The position numbers were made by a program, and so were the translations under genes. Of a stretch of 64,000 bases of DNA, positions 34,057 through 43,157 are shown piece after piece. The notes beneath the pieces were generated by a model. The model saw only the letters and a program-made list of their open reading frames with translations. It made no database searches and was not told the origin of the DNA. Origin of the DNA: Janthinobacterium sp. 344 (lineage in GTDB: Bacteria > Pseudomonadota > Gammaproteobacteria > Burkholderiales > Burkholderiaceae_D); contig NZ_FOKL01000001.1 of assembly GCF_900112025.1 (NCBI RefSeq), forward strand, positions 797,084 to 861,083, written 5' to 3'. Numbering within the stretch: the first letter of the stretch is position 1; each line of letters begins with the position of its first letter.

Positions 34057-34320
34057 CTAGCCGCGCCCGCTGTTGCCCACCGTGGACATCAGGCTGGCGC
34101 CGCAGCTCGTCTTGTGCCCTTCAAACGCGACGGGCACGCCATCGATCAGTACCTGCGGATCGCCCTCGGCGATCACGCAGCGCACGTGCCCCTTGATGGG
34201 GCAGGTGCAAGGATCGCCCTTGCGCGCCACGGCCACGCCCAGCACCGTGCTGTTCGGCGCCGCCCCCACCACCTTGCCGCCATGACTGGTGGGATCGTTC
34301 AAGCGGATTACGCCACGCAT
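34057..34320 (-). CDS. PAAR-domain type VI secretion spike-tip protein
   Basis: 87 residues, start at 34320 behind AAGGAG. The sequence shows the PAAR pattern (LNDPTSHGGKV, KGDPCTCPIKGH, CVIAEGDPQVLIDGVPVAF, KTSCGASLMST), with His/Cys residues able to bind the zinc at the cone tip. It sits 28 bp after the second tla3-like gene, last in the T6SS operon. It has no C-terminal toxin extension, so effectors would be carried via VgrG or adaptor proteins. Confidence 0.92.
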   Translation of the reverse strand: MRGVIRLNDPTSHGGKVVGAAPNSTVLGVAVARKGDPCTCPIKGHVRCVIAEGDPQVLIDGVPVAFEGHKTSCGASLMSTVGNSGRG

Positions 34321-34348
34321 GCTCTTCTCCTTGAATAAGTCAAACCCA

Positions 34349-35647
34349 TCACTGCGAAAACCCCTGGTAATACTCGGGCGCATCGTGGCGCAAGCCCCAC
34401 CAGGGCAAATACGCATGGTTGCCGCCGCGCGCGCGGAACCACGGCTTGCCGGGCTGGATCGGCCGCACGACGGCGGGCGGCGCCACCACCAGCGCCACCG
34501 GGGCGGACAGGTCGCTGGTGCCGGCCACCAGCACGGGCTTGCCGAAATGGTGCGCGTAAGCGATGCCCAGCGCCACGTTCGTCAGGGCCGTACCCGCGCC
34601 CGTCTCGCCCAGCACGGCCGTCAGATTGAAGCTTTGCTTCAGCAGATCGAATTCCGGCAATTGCACGGTAAGCGTCTGCGCCAGCGCGCCGAGCCGCGCG
34701 GACGAATCCGGGTGCGTATTGCCGGCGTCGTGAATCAGATAGCCGATGTCAGTATCGGGCCTGTTCGCCTTCGCTGCCGCCTCCTCGATGGCCGCCGTCC
34801 ACGCCTGCACCAGGCGCGGCGGTTCGCCTTTTTTGACGTCAAAATCGGCAACCTTCTTGGTACTCGGATAGCCGAGCCACGCCAGCGGCGCCCGTTCCGT
34901 CTTGTAGTCGGGACCGGCCAACACCAGCAGCACGAGGTTCTCGTTGATCTGCCGGTCCAGGGGACGGCTGGGCGCATCCCAATTCATGGCCCAGACGGTT
35001 TCCTTGGGGTGGTTTTGCAGATAGTCGAGTGCGGCGGAGAGCGACGTAAAACCGGCGTTGGGGCCGCCCATGGTGACGCGGACGTCGGGCGGGGTGGAGC
35101 GGGTCCAGAGGGTGGGAGAGTGGATGTTGCCGATGCTAAAAATATCGGCAACATATTCCCGGACGAAATTGGCTGCTTCCACTGGGTCGAGCTTGCCTTC
35201 AGGTAGCGCATATTCAATGTGAATGCCTGCAAGCTCGCGCCAGCGCGATTTGTTTTCAGCAGAGTGAACGTTGTAGAAGTACTCTGGGTCGGAGTAATAC
35301 ACCCCATGAAAACGATCAAACATATCTTCGATATATTTATGGTGGTAGCCGAGAAAGGTTTCAGAGCCATTATTTCCAACCGCAATAGACGCAATGCTTT
35401 GCAGCCGCGTATATTTCTCTGGTTTTTCCTTGACCATATCGTCGCCTGGATTCGGCTGCACCAGCCCCAAGGTCCACAGCAATTGCCATTGCGTGGGGTA
35501 ATCCCGCCGTTGCAAGGGATTCAGCCATTGCAATCCCACCACCTGCGCCATAAACGGACCGCTGCGTGGCACCGTTGCCTCCGGCAATGGCGGTGTCGCG
35601 CACGCACCAAGCAAAAGCGACATGAGAACCGCGAGCAGCGCCCTCAT
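34349..35647 (-). CDS. tla3: Tla3-like (DUF2875) lipoprotein, second copy
   Basis: 432 residues. A lipoprotein signal ends in the lipobox LLLGAC, so the mature protein is anchored in an envelope membrane. The body matches the DUF2875/Tla3 family; in Pseudomonas aeruginosa Tla3 escorts the lipase Tle3 to VgrG. Its ATG overlaps the stop of the first copy (ATGA), so the two are translationally coupled. Its C-terminal half is almost identical to that copy while the first third differs more. Alternatively one of the two copies could act as immunity protein. Confidence 0.82.
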   Translation of the reverse strand: MRALLAVLMSLLLGACATPPLPEATVPRSGPFMAQVVGLQWLNPLQRRDYPTQWQLLWTLGLVQPNPGDDMVKEKPEKYTRLQSIASIAVGNNGSETFLGYHHKYIEDMFDRFHGVYYSDPEYFYNVHSAENKSRWRELAGIHIEYALPEGKLDPVEAANFVREYVADIFSIGNIHSPTLWTRSTPPDVRVTMGGPNAGFTSLSAALDYLQNHPKETVWAMNWDAPSRPLDRQINENLVLLVLAGPDYKTERAPLAWLGYPSTKKVADFDVKKGEPPRLVQAWTAAIEEAAAKANRPDTDIGYLIHDAGNTHPDSSARLGALAQTLTVQLPEFDLLKQSFNLTAVLGETGAGTALTNVALGIAYAHHFGKPVLVAGTSDLSAPVALVVAPPAVVRPIQPGKPWFRARGGNHAYLPWWGLRHDAPEYYQGFSQ

Positions 35648-36987
35648 TGCGAAAACCCCTGGTAATACTCGGGCGCATCGTGGCGCAAACCCCACCAGGG
35701 CAAATACGCATGGTTGCCGCTGCGCGCGCGGAACCAGGGCTTGCCGGGCTGGATCGGCCGCACGACGGCGGGCGGCGCCACCACCAGCGCCACGGGGGCG
35801 GACAGATCACTGGTGCCGGCCACCAGCACGGGCTTGCCGAAATGGTGCGCATAGGCGATGCCCAGCGCCACGTTCGTCAGCGCCGTACCCGCGCCCGTCT
35901 CGCCCAGCACGGCCGTCAGATTGAAACTTTGCTTCAGCAGATCGAATTCCGGCAATTGCACGGTGAGCGTCTGCGCCAGCGCGCCGAGCCGCGCGGACGA
36001 ATCACGATGCGTATTGCCGGCGTCGTGGATGACGTAACCGATCCTGCTCTCCGCTTGATTGGCTTTACTTGCCGCCTCCTCGATGGCCGCCGTCCACGCC
36101 TGCACCAGGCGCGGCGGTTCGCCCTTTTTGACTTCAAAATCGGCAACCTTCTTGGCACTCGGATAGCCGAGCCACGCCAGCGGCGCCCGCTCCGTCTTGT
36201 AGTCGGGACCGGCCAACACCAGCAGCACCAGGTTCTCGTTGATCTGCCGGTCCAGCGGCCGGCTGGGCGCATCCCAATTCATGGCCCAGACGGTTTCCTT
36301 GGGGTGCGTTTGCAGATAGTCGAGCGCGGCGGAAAGTGAAGTGAAACCGGCGTTGGGGCCGCCCATGGTGAGGCGGACGTCGGGAAGCGTAGAACGCGTC
36401 CAAAGGGTAGGAAAGTTGGGGTTACCAATGGTAAAAGTGCGTCGGACGTAGTCCTGCACGAAGGCTCCTGCATCCGCCGGATCGAGTTTCCCTTCAGGAA
36501 TGGCGTATTCGATATGGATCCCAGCCAACTCACGCCAGCGTGAGCGATTCTCGGCGGAATGAACGTTGTAAAAATATTCAGGGTCGGAATAATAAATATC
36601 ATGAAACAAATTGAATACCTTCCGAATATATTTACGATGATATCCAACAAACGTTTCCGCACCATCACTCCCTCCAACTATCGGTGAAATAGCCTGCAAG
36701 CTGGAATATTTTTTGGGATTTGCCTTGACCATGTCATCGTCAGAGTTTGGCGGCACCAGCCCTAAAGTCCACAGCAATTGCCATTGGGTGGGGTAGTCCC
36801 GGCGTTGAAGGGGATTCAGCCATTGCACAGCAACAACTTGCGCCATATATGGGCTTTTTTTAGTGTCAGGTGATTCGGCAACGGCCTTTTCCGGCGTAGG
36901 AAGCGATGAACGAAGACGCGCACAGGCAGTCAGGAAAATCAACGCCAGAAAAATCATCAAAGCATAAATCAAAGAGGATTTCGTCAT
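35644..36987 (-). CDS. tla3: Tla3-like (DUF2875) lipoprotein, first copy
   Basis: 447 residues from the ATG at 36987 (ribosome site GGAG). The lipoprotein signal is followed by the lipobox FLTAC. Conserved segments include MAQVVAVQWLNPLQRRDYP, TMGGPNAGFTSLSAALDYL and NLTAVLGETGAGTALTNVAL; the last resembles a ketoacyl-synthase-like fold region. It lies 74 bp after tle3 and 4 bp into the next copy. The N-terminal third is AT-richer than the rest and diverges from the second copy. Family knowledge: Tla3 is the Tle3 adaptor for VgrG loading. It may have a different partner here. Confidence 0.82.
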   Translation of the reverse strand: MTKSSLIYALMIFLALIFLTACARLRSSLPTPEKAVAESPDTKKSPYMAQVVAVQWLNPLQRRDYPTQWQLLWTLGLVPPNSDDDMVKANPKKYSSLQAISPIVGGSDGAETFVGYHRKYIRKVFNLFHDIYYSDPEYFYNVHSAENRSRWRELAGIHIEYAIPEGKLDPADAGAFVQDYVRRTFTIGNPNFPTLWTRSTLPDVRLTMGGPNAGFTSLSAALDYLQTHPKETVWAMNWDAPSRPLDRQINENLVLLVLAGPDYKTERAPLAWLGYPSAKKVADFEVKKGEPPRLVQAWTAAIEEAASKANQAESRIGYVIHDAGNTHRDSSARLGALAQTLTVQLPEFDLLKQSFNLTAVLGETGAGTALTNVALGIAYAHHFGKPVLVAGTSDLSAPVALVVAPPAVVRPIQPGKPWFRARSGNHAYLPWWGLRHDAPEYYQGFSQ

Positions 36988-37061
36988 ATTGAATTCTCCA
37001 TTTTTAAAACAGATCTTGAATGCAACATCCTGATATGACTGGAAGAGCAATCAACACAATG

Positions 37062-39311
37062 TCACCCATGGGCGCGCTCACCAGAGTTTGGTTTGACGTC
37101 CGGTGGAGAATTCTCACGCTTGTCTACTATTAAACTCGGCATACTGGCTGGGCCATCGTTGCAGCCAGCCCAATCGGTAATCGTTAATTCGTCGATAGTG
37201 GCACTTGCAAAATACTGTTCAAAAGCCTTTGCAGAATCAGTCTCATCCACCCACTCCAACAACCGCCAATCCGCCGCCACCCTCAACCTGCGCAACGGGT
37301 CCGGCTTGATGCGGCACACGCCCACCGCCACGTCATACGCGAGCGCCCGCTCTGAGTGCATGGGGTTGGTCAGGATGGTGGAGTGGTCGGTGGCATAGGC
37401 GCCGGCCTGGCTGGACATCATTTCCTCTACCCGCGTGCTGCGCCATTGCAGGTATTCGGCATCGGGCGTGGCGTTGGGCATTTCCTGCTGCACTTTTTGA
37501 CCCTCGGGACTCTTTCCTTCCCGCATGGCCAGGGCGCGTATCACCGCGCGCTGCTCGAATCGCAGGCGCGCCTCGTCATCGGCCGTACCCCTGGCGCTGT
37601 CCATGCGTTTGGCTGCGTTTTTCCCCGCCTGCCCCTGCAGGCCGCCGGGCGGAATTTCATGATCGGCAAGGAGATCGTCGCCGGGCGCGCGCTGCTTGCC
37701 GGCCTGGCGCGATTCGCCGGGCGGCTCGTAGCCTTCGTCGAATTCCTCGCTGGTCTGGCCAAAGCGCAAGGACTGCGGCTTGAAGGGCGGCAGCAGGTCG
37801 GGCGCGCTCAGTTCGATTTTCCAGTCTTTGTGGGGCGAGGCATTGCAGGGGCTGCGGGCCAGACCCGTTGCCACGATAAACAAGGGCGCAAACCCGACCG
37901 TCAGGATGGTGGAAAAGGCGCCCTGGCTGGCCTCGACACCGTGCTTGATGGAATACGACGCATATTTCTGCGCCGGAAACCAGAAGTCCTTGCCGCTCGG
38001 CGCGGGCTTGCGCCAGTGATCGGTCCAGTAGTGATAGCTGCCCTGCTTGCCCACCTCAAATCCTTGGGCAAACACGCGCTGCACGCAGACGCCTGCGGCC
38101 CCGGTGGCAGCCAGTTCGCCGCCATCCTTGCCGTCCTTGGCCAGCGAACCGGACAGGCCGCGCCAGCCGATGCCCTCGATGGCGACGGACGACACCACCA
38201 CGTCGTGCGGATTGCAATAGATGGTCACCCGGCCATACGATGATTTCTGGCCGCCCCGGGCGGCGCCGGCAATCCCGTATCGCTCACGGTCTTGGGCGGC
38301 GGAAAAGCCGTGCTCCAGGTTGGCCATGCAGCGGTCGATTTCCTCGTCCGTCTGCGCCTCGCCCAGGCTGGCGCGCTGGCCGATGATGGCAAAGAAGTTT
38401 TTCAGGGTGTCTATGCGCGCCTGCACCGTCACCCTGCCCGTGCTGCCGTCCTCCGCGCGCAGGTTGCCGGCCACCCAGTTCTCGGCGCTATTGCGTTTCG
38501 CCAGGCTGTACGGCGAATTGCAAATGACATAGTTGTCGGCCACGCAGGGAAAGCTGTCCTTCACCTTGGGCAGTTTTGCCCCCAGAAAGGCGGCCGCCAT
38601 CGCCACCATCGTGCCCTGGCTGTGGCACACGATGGTGACGGGCACGTGGGCCTGCTGCTGGCGGATGGATTCGACCAGCTTGGCCAGGCGGTAGGCGGCC
38701 AGCACGAAATACGGGCGTGGCGGGCAGCTGTACACTTGTCGTTCCGGGAATGGATTCATGTGCTGAATCTTGTTCCACAAGAATAAATCCTCGCTCAACC
38801 CTGCCTTCCACAGGTCGGCCAGCGCGCTGCAGCCATTGGCAAACGGCCCGCCACCCCAGTAATTGTCTTCGTTCAGGTAGATGCCCTTGCCGTATTGCTG
38901 CAGCTCCTCGCCGGAAGCCTTGTAGCCCCAGCGAAAACGGATCACGGGAGAAAAAGTGCCGGCATCGCGGATCAAGGTATCGGCCGACATTTCCGGGTTG
39001 AGAAAGCCTTCGGCCGTGATTTCGGCGCCATAGCTGACCGGCTTCAGTTCGCCGCCTTCCACGCCACGGTGCTGCATATGATGGCAGGAACGCTTGAAGC
39101 GCTCGTTGAGGCCGCTGCACAGTCCTTCTTCGGCCGCCGCGTACCACTCGCCATCGGAATTGACGCCGTGCACGAAGATCACGATGCCGGGCAGCGGCAG
39201 TTGCTGCAGCGTGTCGTGGTCGCTGCTCTGGAAATTGGCGTTGCAGGAAAACTGACCGAGGATGTCGATGTCGGGGTCGTCGCACAGCGGCGGGTGGGGA
39301 TCGAACTGCAT
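37062..39311 (-). CDS. tle3: Type VI secretion lipase effector, Tle3 family
   Basis: 749 residues without a signal peptide. An alpha/beta-hydrolase N-terminal half shows the oxyanion motif VIFVHGVNSDG (about 45-54) and the nucleophile elbow VCHSQGTMVAM with Ser near residue 231. A long C-terminal half resembles DUF3274. Tle3 enzymes are antibacterial phospholipases delivered to the periplasm. It lies 24 bp after vgrG and 74 bp before the tla3-like pair, matching the vgrG-tle3-tla3 grouping known in Pseudomonas, though the order differs. No separate Tli3-type immunity gene was recognised. Confidence 0.88.
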   Translation of the reverse strand: MQFDPHPPLCDDPDIDILGQFSCNANFQSSDHDTLQQLPLPGIVIFVHGVNSDGEWYAAAEEGLCSGLNERFKRSCHHMQHRGVEGGELKPVSYGAEITAEGFLNPEMSADTLIRDAGTFSPVIRFRWGYKASGEELQQYGKGIYLNEDNYWGGGPFANGCSALADLWKAGLSEDLFLWNKIQHMNPFPERQVYSCPPRPYFVLAAYRLAKLVESIRQQQAHVPVTIVCHSQGTMVAMAAAFLGAKLPKVKDSFPCVADNYVICNSPYSLAKRNSAENWVAGNLRAEDGSTGRVTVQARIDTLKNFFAIIGQRASLGEAQTDEEIDRCMANLEHGFSAAQDRERYGIAGAARGGQKSSYGRVTIYCNPHDVVVSSVAIEGIGWRGLSGSLAKDGKDGGELAATGAAGVCVQRVFAQGFEVGKQGSYHYWTDHWRKPAPSGKDFWFPAQKYASYSIKHGVEASQGAFSTILTVGFAPLFIVATGLARSPCNASPHKDWKIELSAPDLLPPFKPQSLRFGQTSEEFDEGYEPPGESRQAGKQRAPGDDLLADHEIPPGGLQGQAGKNAAKRMDSARGTADDEARLRFEQRAVIRALAMREGKSPEGQKVQQEMPNATPDAEYLQWRSTRVEEMMSSQAGAYATDHSTILTNPMHSERALAYDVAVGVCRIKPDPLRRLRVAADWRLLEWVDETDSAKAFEQYFASATIDELTITDWAGCNDGPASMPSLIVDKRENSPPDVKPNSGERAHG

Positions 39312-39335
39312 GGCGTGCTCTCCAGTGACGAGGGG

Positions 39336-42080
39336 TCAGGAACGGCGGCGGAAGAAAAAAACCTTCAGCCGCTGCAAGTGGTCGGTCGCCACCTTCGGCC
39401 CGCGCCCATCGGCACCGCTGAGGCCCGTCAAGGGACTGTCGCCTTCGCGCTCGATGTGCACTTCCACGCCTTCGACGGGCAAGCCATCGGTGGGACGCAG
39501 CAAGCGCGGCACGCGGCCCAGCTCGCCTTCGCCGAAGGTGGGCAGTTCCGCCTTCATGCTGCCCGGGCCGTTCCAGTGGTGGCCATCGGTCTTCACCGTC
39601 AGCGCGCCGGGACCGCCCAGTTCCACCGCGCCGCCGGACAGTTTCAGGTAGGCGCCGCCCGCCGTCATGAAGGTGATTTCGTCCTGCGCCATGCCGACCA
39701 GGCGCGTGCCGGCCGTCAGGCGGATGTCCTTGGCGGCATCCGCCTGCAGCAAGTCGTGCTGGCTTTGCAGCAGAAACTTGCCGAAGTGGGCCACCTGCAC
39801 GATGCCATCCTTGTGCGCGAACAGGGAAATGCCCTTGCCCCCGTTGACGTTACAGCGCTGGGCCGCGCTCAGTTGCAAATGCTGCTGGGCCACCAGGTCG
39901 ATATTCGCGCCCGCGTTGCCGCTGATGGTTTGGGGGGTGCTCAGCGCCACGCCCTCGGGCGCCGTGATGCTGACGGCGGGCTGGTCGGCGGCAATCGCCG
40001 CTCCCAGCGCCTTGCTGCCGGCCGCGTCCAGCGCCAGTGCCTGGTGCTGGGCGGCAAACTCGCCCAGGGAGCTAAACAATTCCAGGCACTCATTCATCAC
40101 GGCGGCATGCTCGTTGCCGTCGAGCTGCTTGCCGTTGGCGCCCAGCTGTTTCCAGGCCGAGATCAGCAGCGAGCGGGCCGTGCGCACGCTACCGCTGGCG
40201 TCGCTGCGCAACTCGAAGCCGTCGCCGCGCTGCCGCCCTGCGCCGTCGCTGCGCGGTTCGGTCAGATAGCCGAGGTTCAGTTGCGTGGCCGCCTGGTCGC
40301 TGGCCAGCTGCGCGCTGATCTGGGATGGCGTGTCGTCAAAGCACAGCTGGTTGCCGCGCCCGCCCCGCACTTCGCGGCTGCGCATGCCGGACAGATAGCG
40401 GTTGCCAGGCAAGGCGCCGCGCGCGCTCAAGCCCGGCGGCGCGCCCACGGCGTTGTACAGTTGGCCAACGATGATGGGCCGGTCCGGGTCGCCGCCGAGA
40501 AAGTCGATCAGCACTTCCGTGCCGATGCGCGGCAAGCTCAAGGTGCCGCATTGGCTGCCGCTGCCCGGGCCATTGCCGGTCCAGCTTGACGCTACGCGCA
40601 CCCAGGCCGAATCGCGCTCCGTACCGGACGCGCCAGAGCCGTTGGCATGCGCATGGTCGGGCGCCCGCGTGGCGCCAAAACGCACCTTGACGCGCCCCAG
40701 CGCATCGCAGTGCACTTCTTCGCCAGCGGGCCCGACGACCAGCGCGCTTTGCAGGCGGACGACAGGGAAATGGCTGCGCGGGTCAAAAACAGGCACGATG
40801 GCGATGCCGCGCCGCACGCAAGTAAAACGGTTGCGGTAGCGCAAGGCCGGCTGGCCATCGGCGCCTGTCCCTTGTGCCGGGCCGGCATCGCCCTGCCAGC
40901 CGCTCTGCGCAAACAGGCGCCCGACCCGCTCATCCAGGCCTGTCGGCAAATTATTGCTGGCCGATACGCTCAAGGCCGTGATGACGAAACTGCGCTCGGC
41001 CGCCGGGTGGCTGTCGATATCGGCATGCCCTTCCAGGCTGAACCATTGGCCCGCGCAAAAGTCGCGCACGCAGCCTTCTCCTTGGAAACACTTGCTGTCC
41101 ATATCGTGACGTGCCATCGCCAGCTGGCCCAGTTGCAGCCATTCATCATTGCTGCCGGCGGCCAGCGGCGGCTCCACGATATAGTCGTCGAGACTGGCGG
41201 CCAGGCGATTGCCATTCCCGCCCTGATCTGCGCCGCCGTGAGACTGCGTGACCATGAACTGCGGACTGTGCGGGTGGCCGTCGTCCCAGCTGTAGCGTTC
41301 GGACTTTCCCGCTTGCAAGCGGCGCACTGCGCTCCAGGCCGTCACGGCATCCCTTTCCTCGGTGGCGTCATCGCGGTGATAGCGCACCGTGCCAGCCGCG
41401 TTTTGCGCCAGCCGGCTGGCGTCGTCGAACAGCAGCAGGGCATGCACGGGCGTGGTGGTGGCGTTCGGACTGGACGGCGCTACAGCCTGGAAGCACCAGG
41501 CGATGCCGCGCCGGCTGAGCAAGCGGCGGATAAAGGCGGCATCGGATTCATTGTGCTGCATCGTGAATTCGCGCACGGGCAAGCTGCGCGCCGCCAGCGC
41601 CGCGTCGATGGACAGGTCCAGGCTGGCGGCGAGCACGCTATTGCCCTGCCGCCATTCCTCAAACAAAAGCTGGACGATCTGCAACTCGTGCTTGTCGCGA
41701 AACACGCGTGTGTTGACGCGTTTTTCCATCAAGGCCAGGCCGTCGCGCAGCACCAGCTGATACGTGGCCAGGCCGCCGTCGCTCTGCCCCGCGCACGCTT
41801 CGGCGACGATGGCGCAGACCCTGCGCAGCTGTCCCTGGTCCGTGACGATCTGCAATTCGGCCGGCACGGCGATGAACTGTTTCAGCGGCAACCGCGCCTC
41901 GGTGGCCACGCACAGGATGCGGTACTCGATCCCGCCGCAGATGGCCTCGCTGCCGCTGATGCGCTGCGGCAGCAAGACGTCCTCATTGATGCCTTCCGCG
42001 TAGGCGAGACGCAGCCGCAAGGCCCGGTTGCCGGCGTTCAAGGCCTTGTCCACGGCCATCCATTGCGCGAAGTCTTCCAT
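39336..42080 (-). CDS. vgrG: Type VI secretion spike protein VgrG
   Basis: 914 residues from the ATG at 42080, which has GGAAGGAAG upstream; an in-frame ATG at 42104 is less well placed. The gp27-like N-terminal part (EFTMQHNESDAAFIRRLLSR) is followed by the gp5-like OB-fold (DALGRVKVRFG, GTLSLPRIGTEVLIDFLGGD, RPIIVGQLYNA). The DUF2345 region follows (DDTPSQISAQLASDQAATQL, ISLFAHKDGIVQVAHFGK) with a short C-terminal extension. The tip extension probably docks the Tle3/Tla3 complex. It is 48 bp after tssG. Confidence 0.93.
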   Translation of the reverse strand: MEDFAQWMAVDKALNAGNRALRLRLAYAEGINEDVLLPQRISGSEAICGGIEYRILCVATEARLPLKQFIAVPAELQIVTDQGQLRRVCAIVAEACAGQSDGGLATYQLVLRDGLALMEKRVNTRVFRDKHELQIVQLLFEEWRQGNSVLAASLDLSIDAALAARSLPVREFTMQHNESDAAFIRRLLSRRGIAWCFQAVAPSSPNATTTPVHALLLFDDASRLAQNAAGTVRYHRDDATEERDAVTAWSAVRRLQAGKSERYSWDDGHPHSPQFMVTQSHGGADQGGNGNRLAASLDDYIVEPPLAAGSNDEWLQLGQLAMARHDMDSKCFQGEGCVRDFCAGQWFSLEGHADIDSHPAAERSFVITALSVSASNNLPTGLDERVGRLFAQSGWQGDAGPAQGTGADGQPALRYRNRFTCVRRGIAIVPVFDPRSHFPVVRLQSALVVGPAGEEVHCDALGRVKVRFGATRAPDHAHANGSGASGTERDSAWVRVASSWTGNGPGSGSQCGTLSLPRIGTEVLIDFLGGDPDRPIIVGQLYNAVGAPPGLSARGALPGNRYLSGMRSREVRGGRGNQLCFDDTPSQISAQLASDQAATQLNLGYLTEPRSDGAGRQRGDGFELRSDASGSVRTARSLLISAWKQLGANGKQLDGNEHAAVMNECLELFSSLGEFAAQHQALALDAAGSKALGAAIAADQPAVSITAPEGVALSTPQTISGNAGANIDLVAQQHLQLSAAQRCNVNGGKGISLFAHKDGIVQVAHFGKFLLQSQHDLLQADAAKDIRLTAGTRLVGMAQDEITFMTAGGAYLKLSGGAVELGGPGALTVKTDGHHWNGPGSMKAELPTFGEGELGRVPRLLRPTDGLPVEGVEVHIEREGDSPLTGLSGADGRGPKVATDHLQRLKVFFFRRRS

Positions 42081-42128
42081 GGTTTTCTTCCTTCCAGCAG
42101 TCATCGGGGTACAACATGTATGGCGGTC

Positions 42129-43157
42129 TCAGGCGGAACCATCGAATCGAATGTCGTAATGCATGTCGTCTCGGTCGCGGGCCGACAGCTTGCCGGCCAG
42201 AAAAGCATCCTCCGCCAGGCAGGCGCCCATGCCCAGCACGCAGGTGCGCACGTCTTCCCGGCGCAGCACCAGGCGTATTTCAAAGCTCATGCCGGGCAAG
42301 CCGAACAGCGCCAGCATCTGGCGCAGGGCCAGCGCGCCGGGCCGGCCTGGCAAGAAATCCGCGTAGGCGCGGCGCTCCAGCGGCCCCAGCACCAGGCGCA
42401 CGCGCAGGTCGGCGCGCCGGCAGCGCTCGCCCAGCATGGCGCCTTGTCCCAGCCGCACGTTGGCGCTCGCCAGCAAGGTGCGTTCCTGCGGCGCGCGCCG
42501 GATCCAGGCGCCAATAAACCGCTGCAAGCGCACGGGCACGCCGAAATACCCGGCCAGGACCGCCTGCATCACTTCGGCCGCCGCGGGACGATGCCGCAGC
42601 ACGGCCGCGTAATAGGCCAGCGCATGCGCGGGCAAGCCATCGGCCTGCCGCGCCACCTGGGCAGGCCATGCGCCCGCCAGGGCCAGTTGCAAGGGCAGGA
42701 AATCGCCGCCATCGGCATCCTGCTGACATTCGATGCGGTAACGTGCCCAGGCCTGGTAAAACAGGGCCAGCGCGCGGAACGACAGCGTATCGAGCCAATC
42801 ACGGGGACCGTCATCGCCCGTTTGCCGCTCGTGGCGGGCCAGCGTTTCCGTGTAATGCAGCGGCAAGCTCCCATGCACGCCCAGAAAACCCAGCATCGCT
42901 GCCCGCACATGCACCTGCATATCGCCGTTGGCCTGCGGCTCCAGCCACAGTTGTTCGATTTCACCCGGCGCAAACGACAGCGATGCGCTGCCATGCAGGC
43001 GCAGGCAATCATCAAACACCTGCTCCCGTGAGATACCCTGCTGCATCAGCCAGGCAGACAGCAGGCGCACTGCCTGAAAGAAACCGGTGCCGGACGGGTC
43101 GGCCAGCAGGCGCGCGACTACACCAGTGTCTGGCTTCCATTGCGTGGCAGGCAACAC
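42129..43157 (-). CDS. tssG: Type VI secretion baseplate subunit TssG
   Basis: 342 residues. It shows typical TssG segments (GTGFFQAVRLLSAWL, LGFLGVHGSLPLHYTE, FRALALFYQAWARYRIE, GYFGVPVRLQRFIGAWI). It forms the baseplate wedge with TssF and TssK. Its start overlaps the end of tssF by 40 bp, showing translational coupling. The remaining core T6SS genes (tssA-E, H-M) are not in this window and must lie elsewhere. Confidence 0.92.
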   Translation of the reverse strand: MLPATQWKPDTGVVARLLADPSGTGFFQAVRLLSAWLMQQGISREQVFDDCLRLHGSASLSFAPGEIEQLWLEPQANGDMQVHVRAAMLGFLGVHGSLPLHYTETLARHERQTGDDGPRDWLDTLSFRALALFYQAWARYRIECQQDADGGDFLPLQLALAGAWPAQVARQADGLPAHALAYYAAVLRHRPAAAEVMQAVLAGYFGVPVRLQRFIGAWIRRAPQERTLLASANVRLGQGAMLGERCRRADLRVRLVLGPLERRAYADFLPGRPGALALRQMLALFGLPGMSFEIRLVLRREDVRTCVLGMGACLAEDAFLAGKLSARDRDDMHYDIRFDGSA

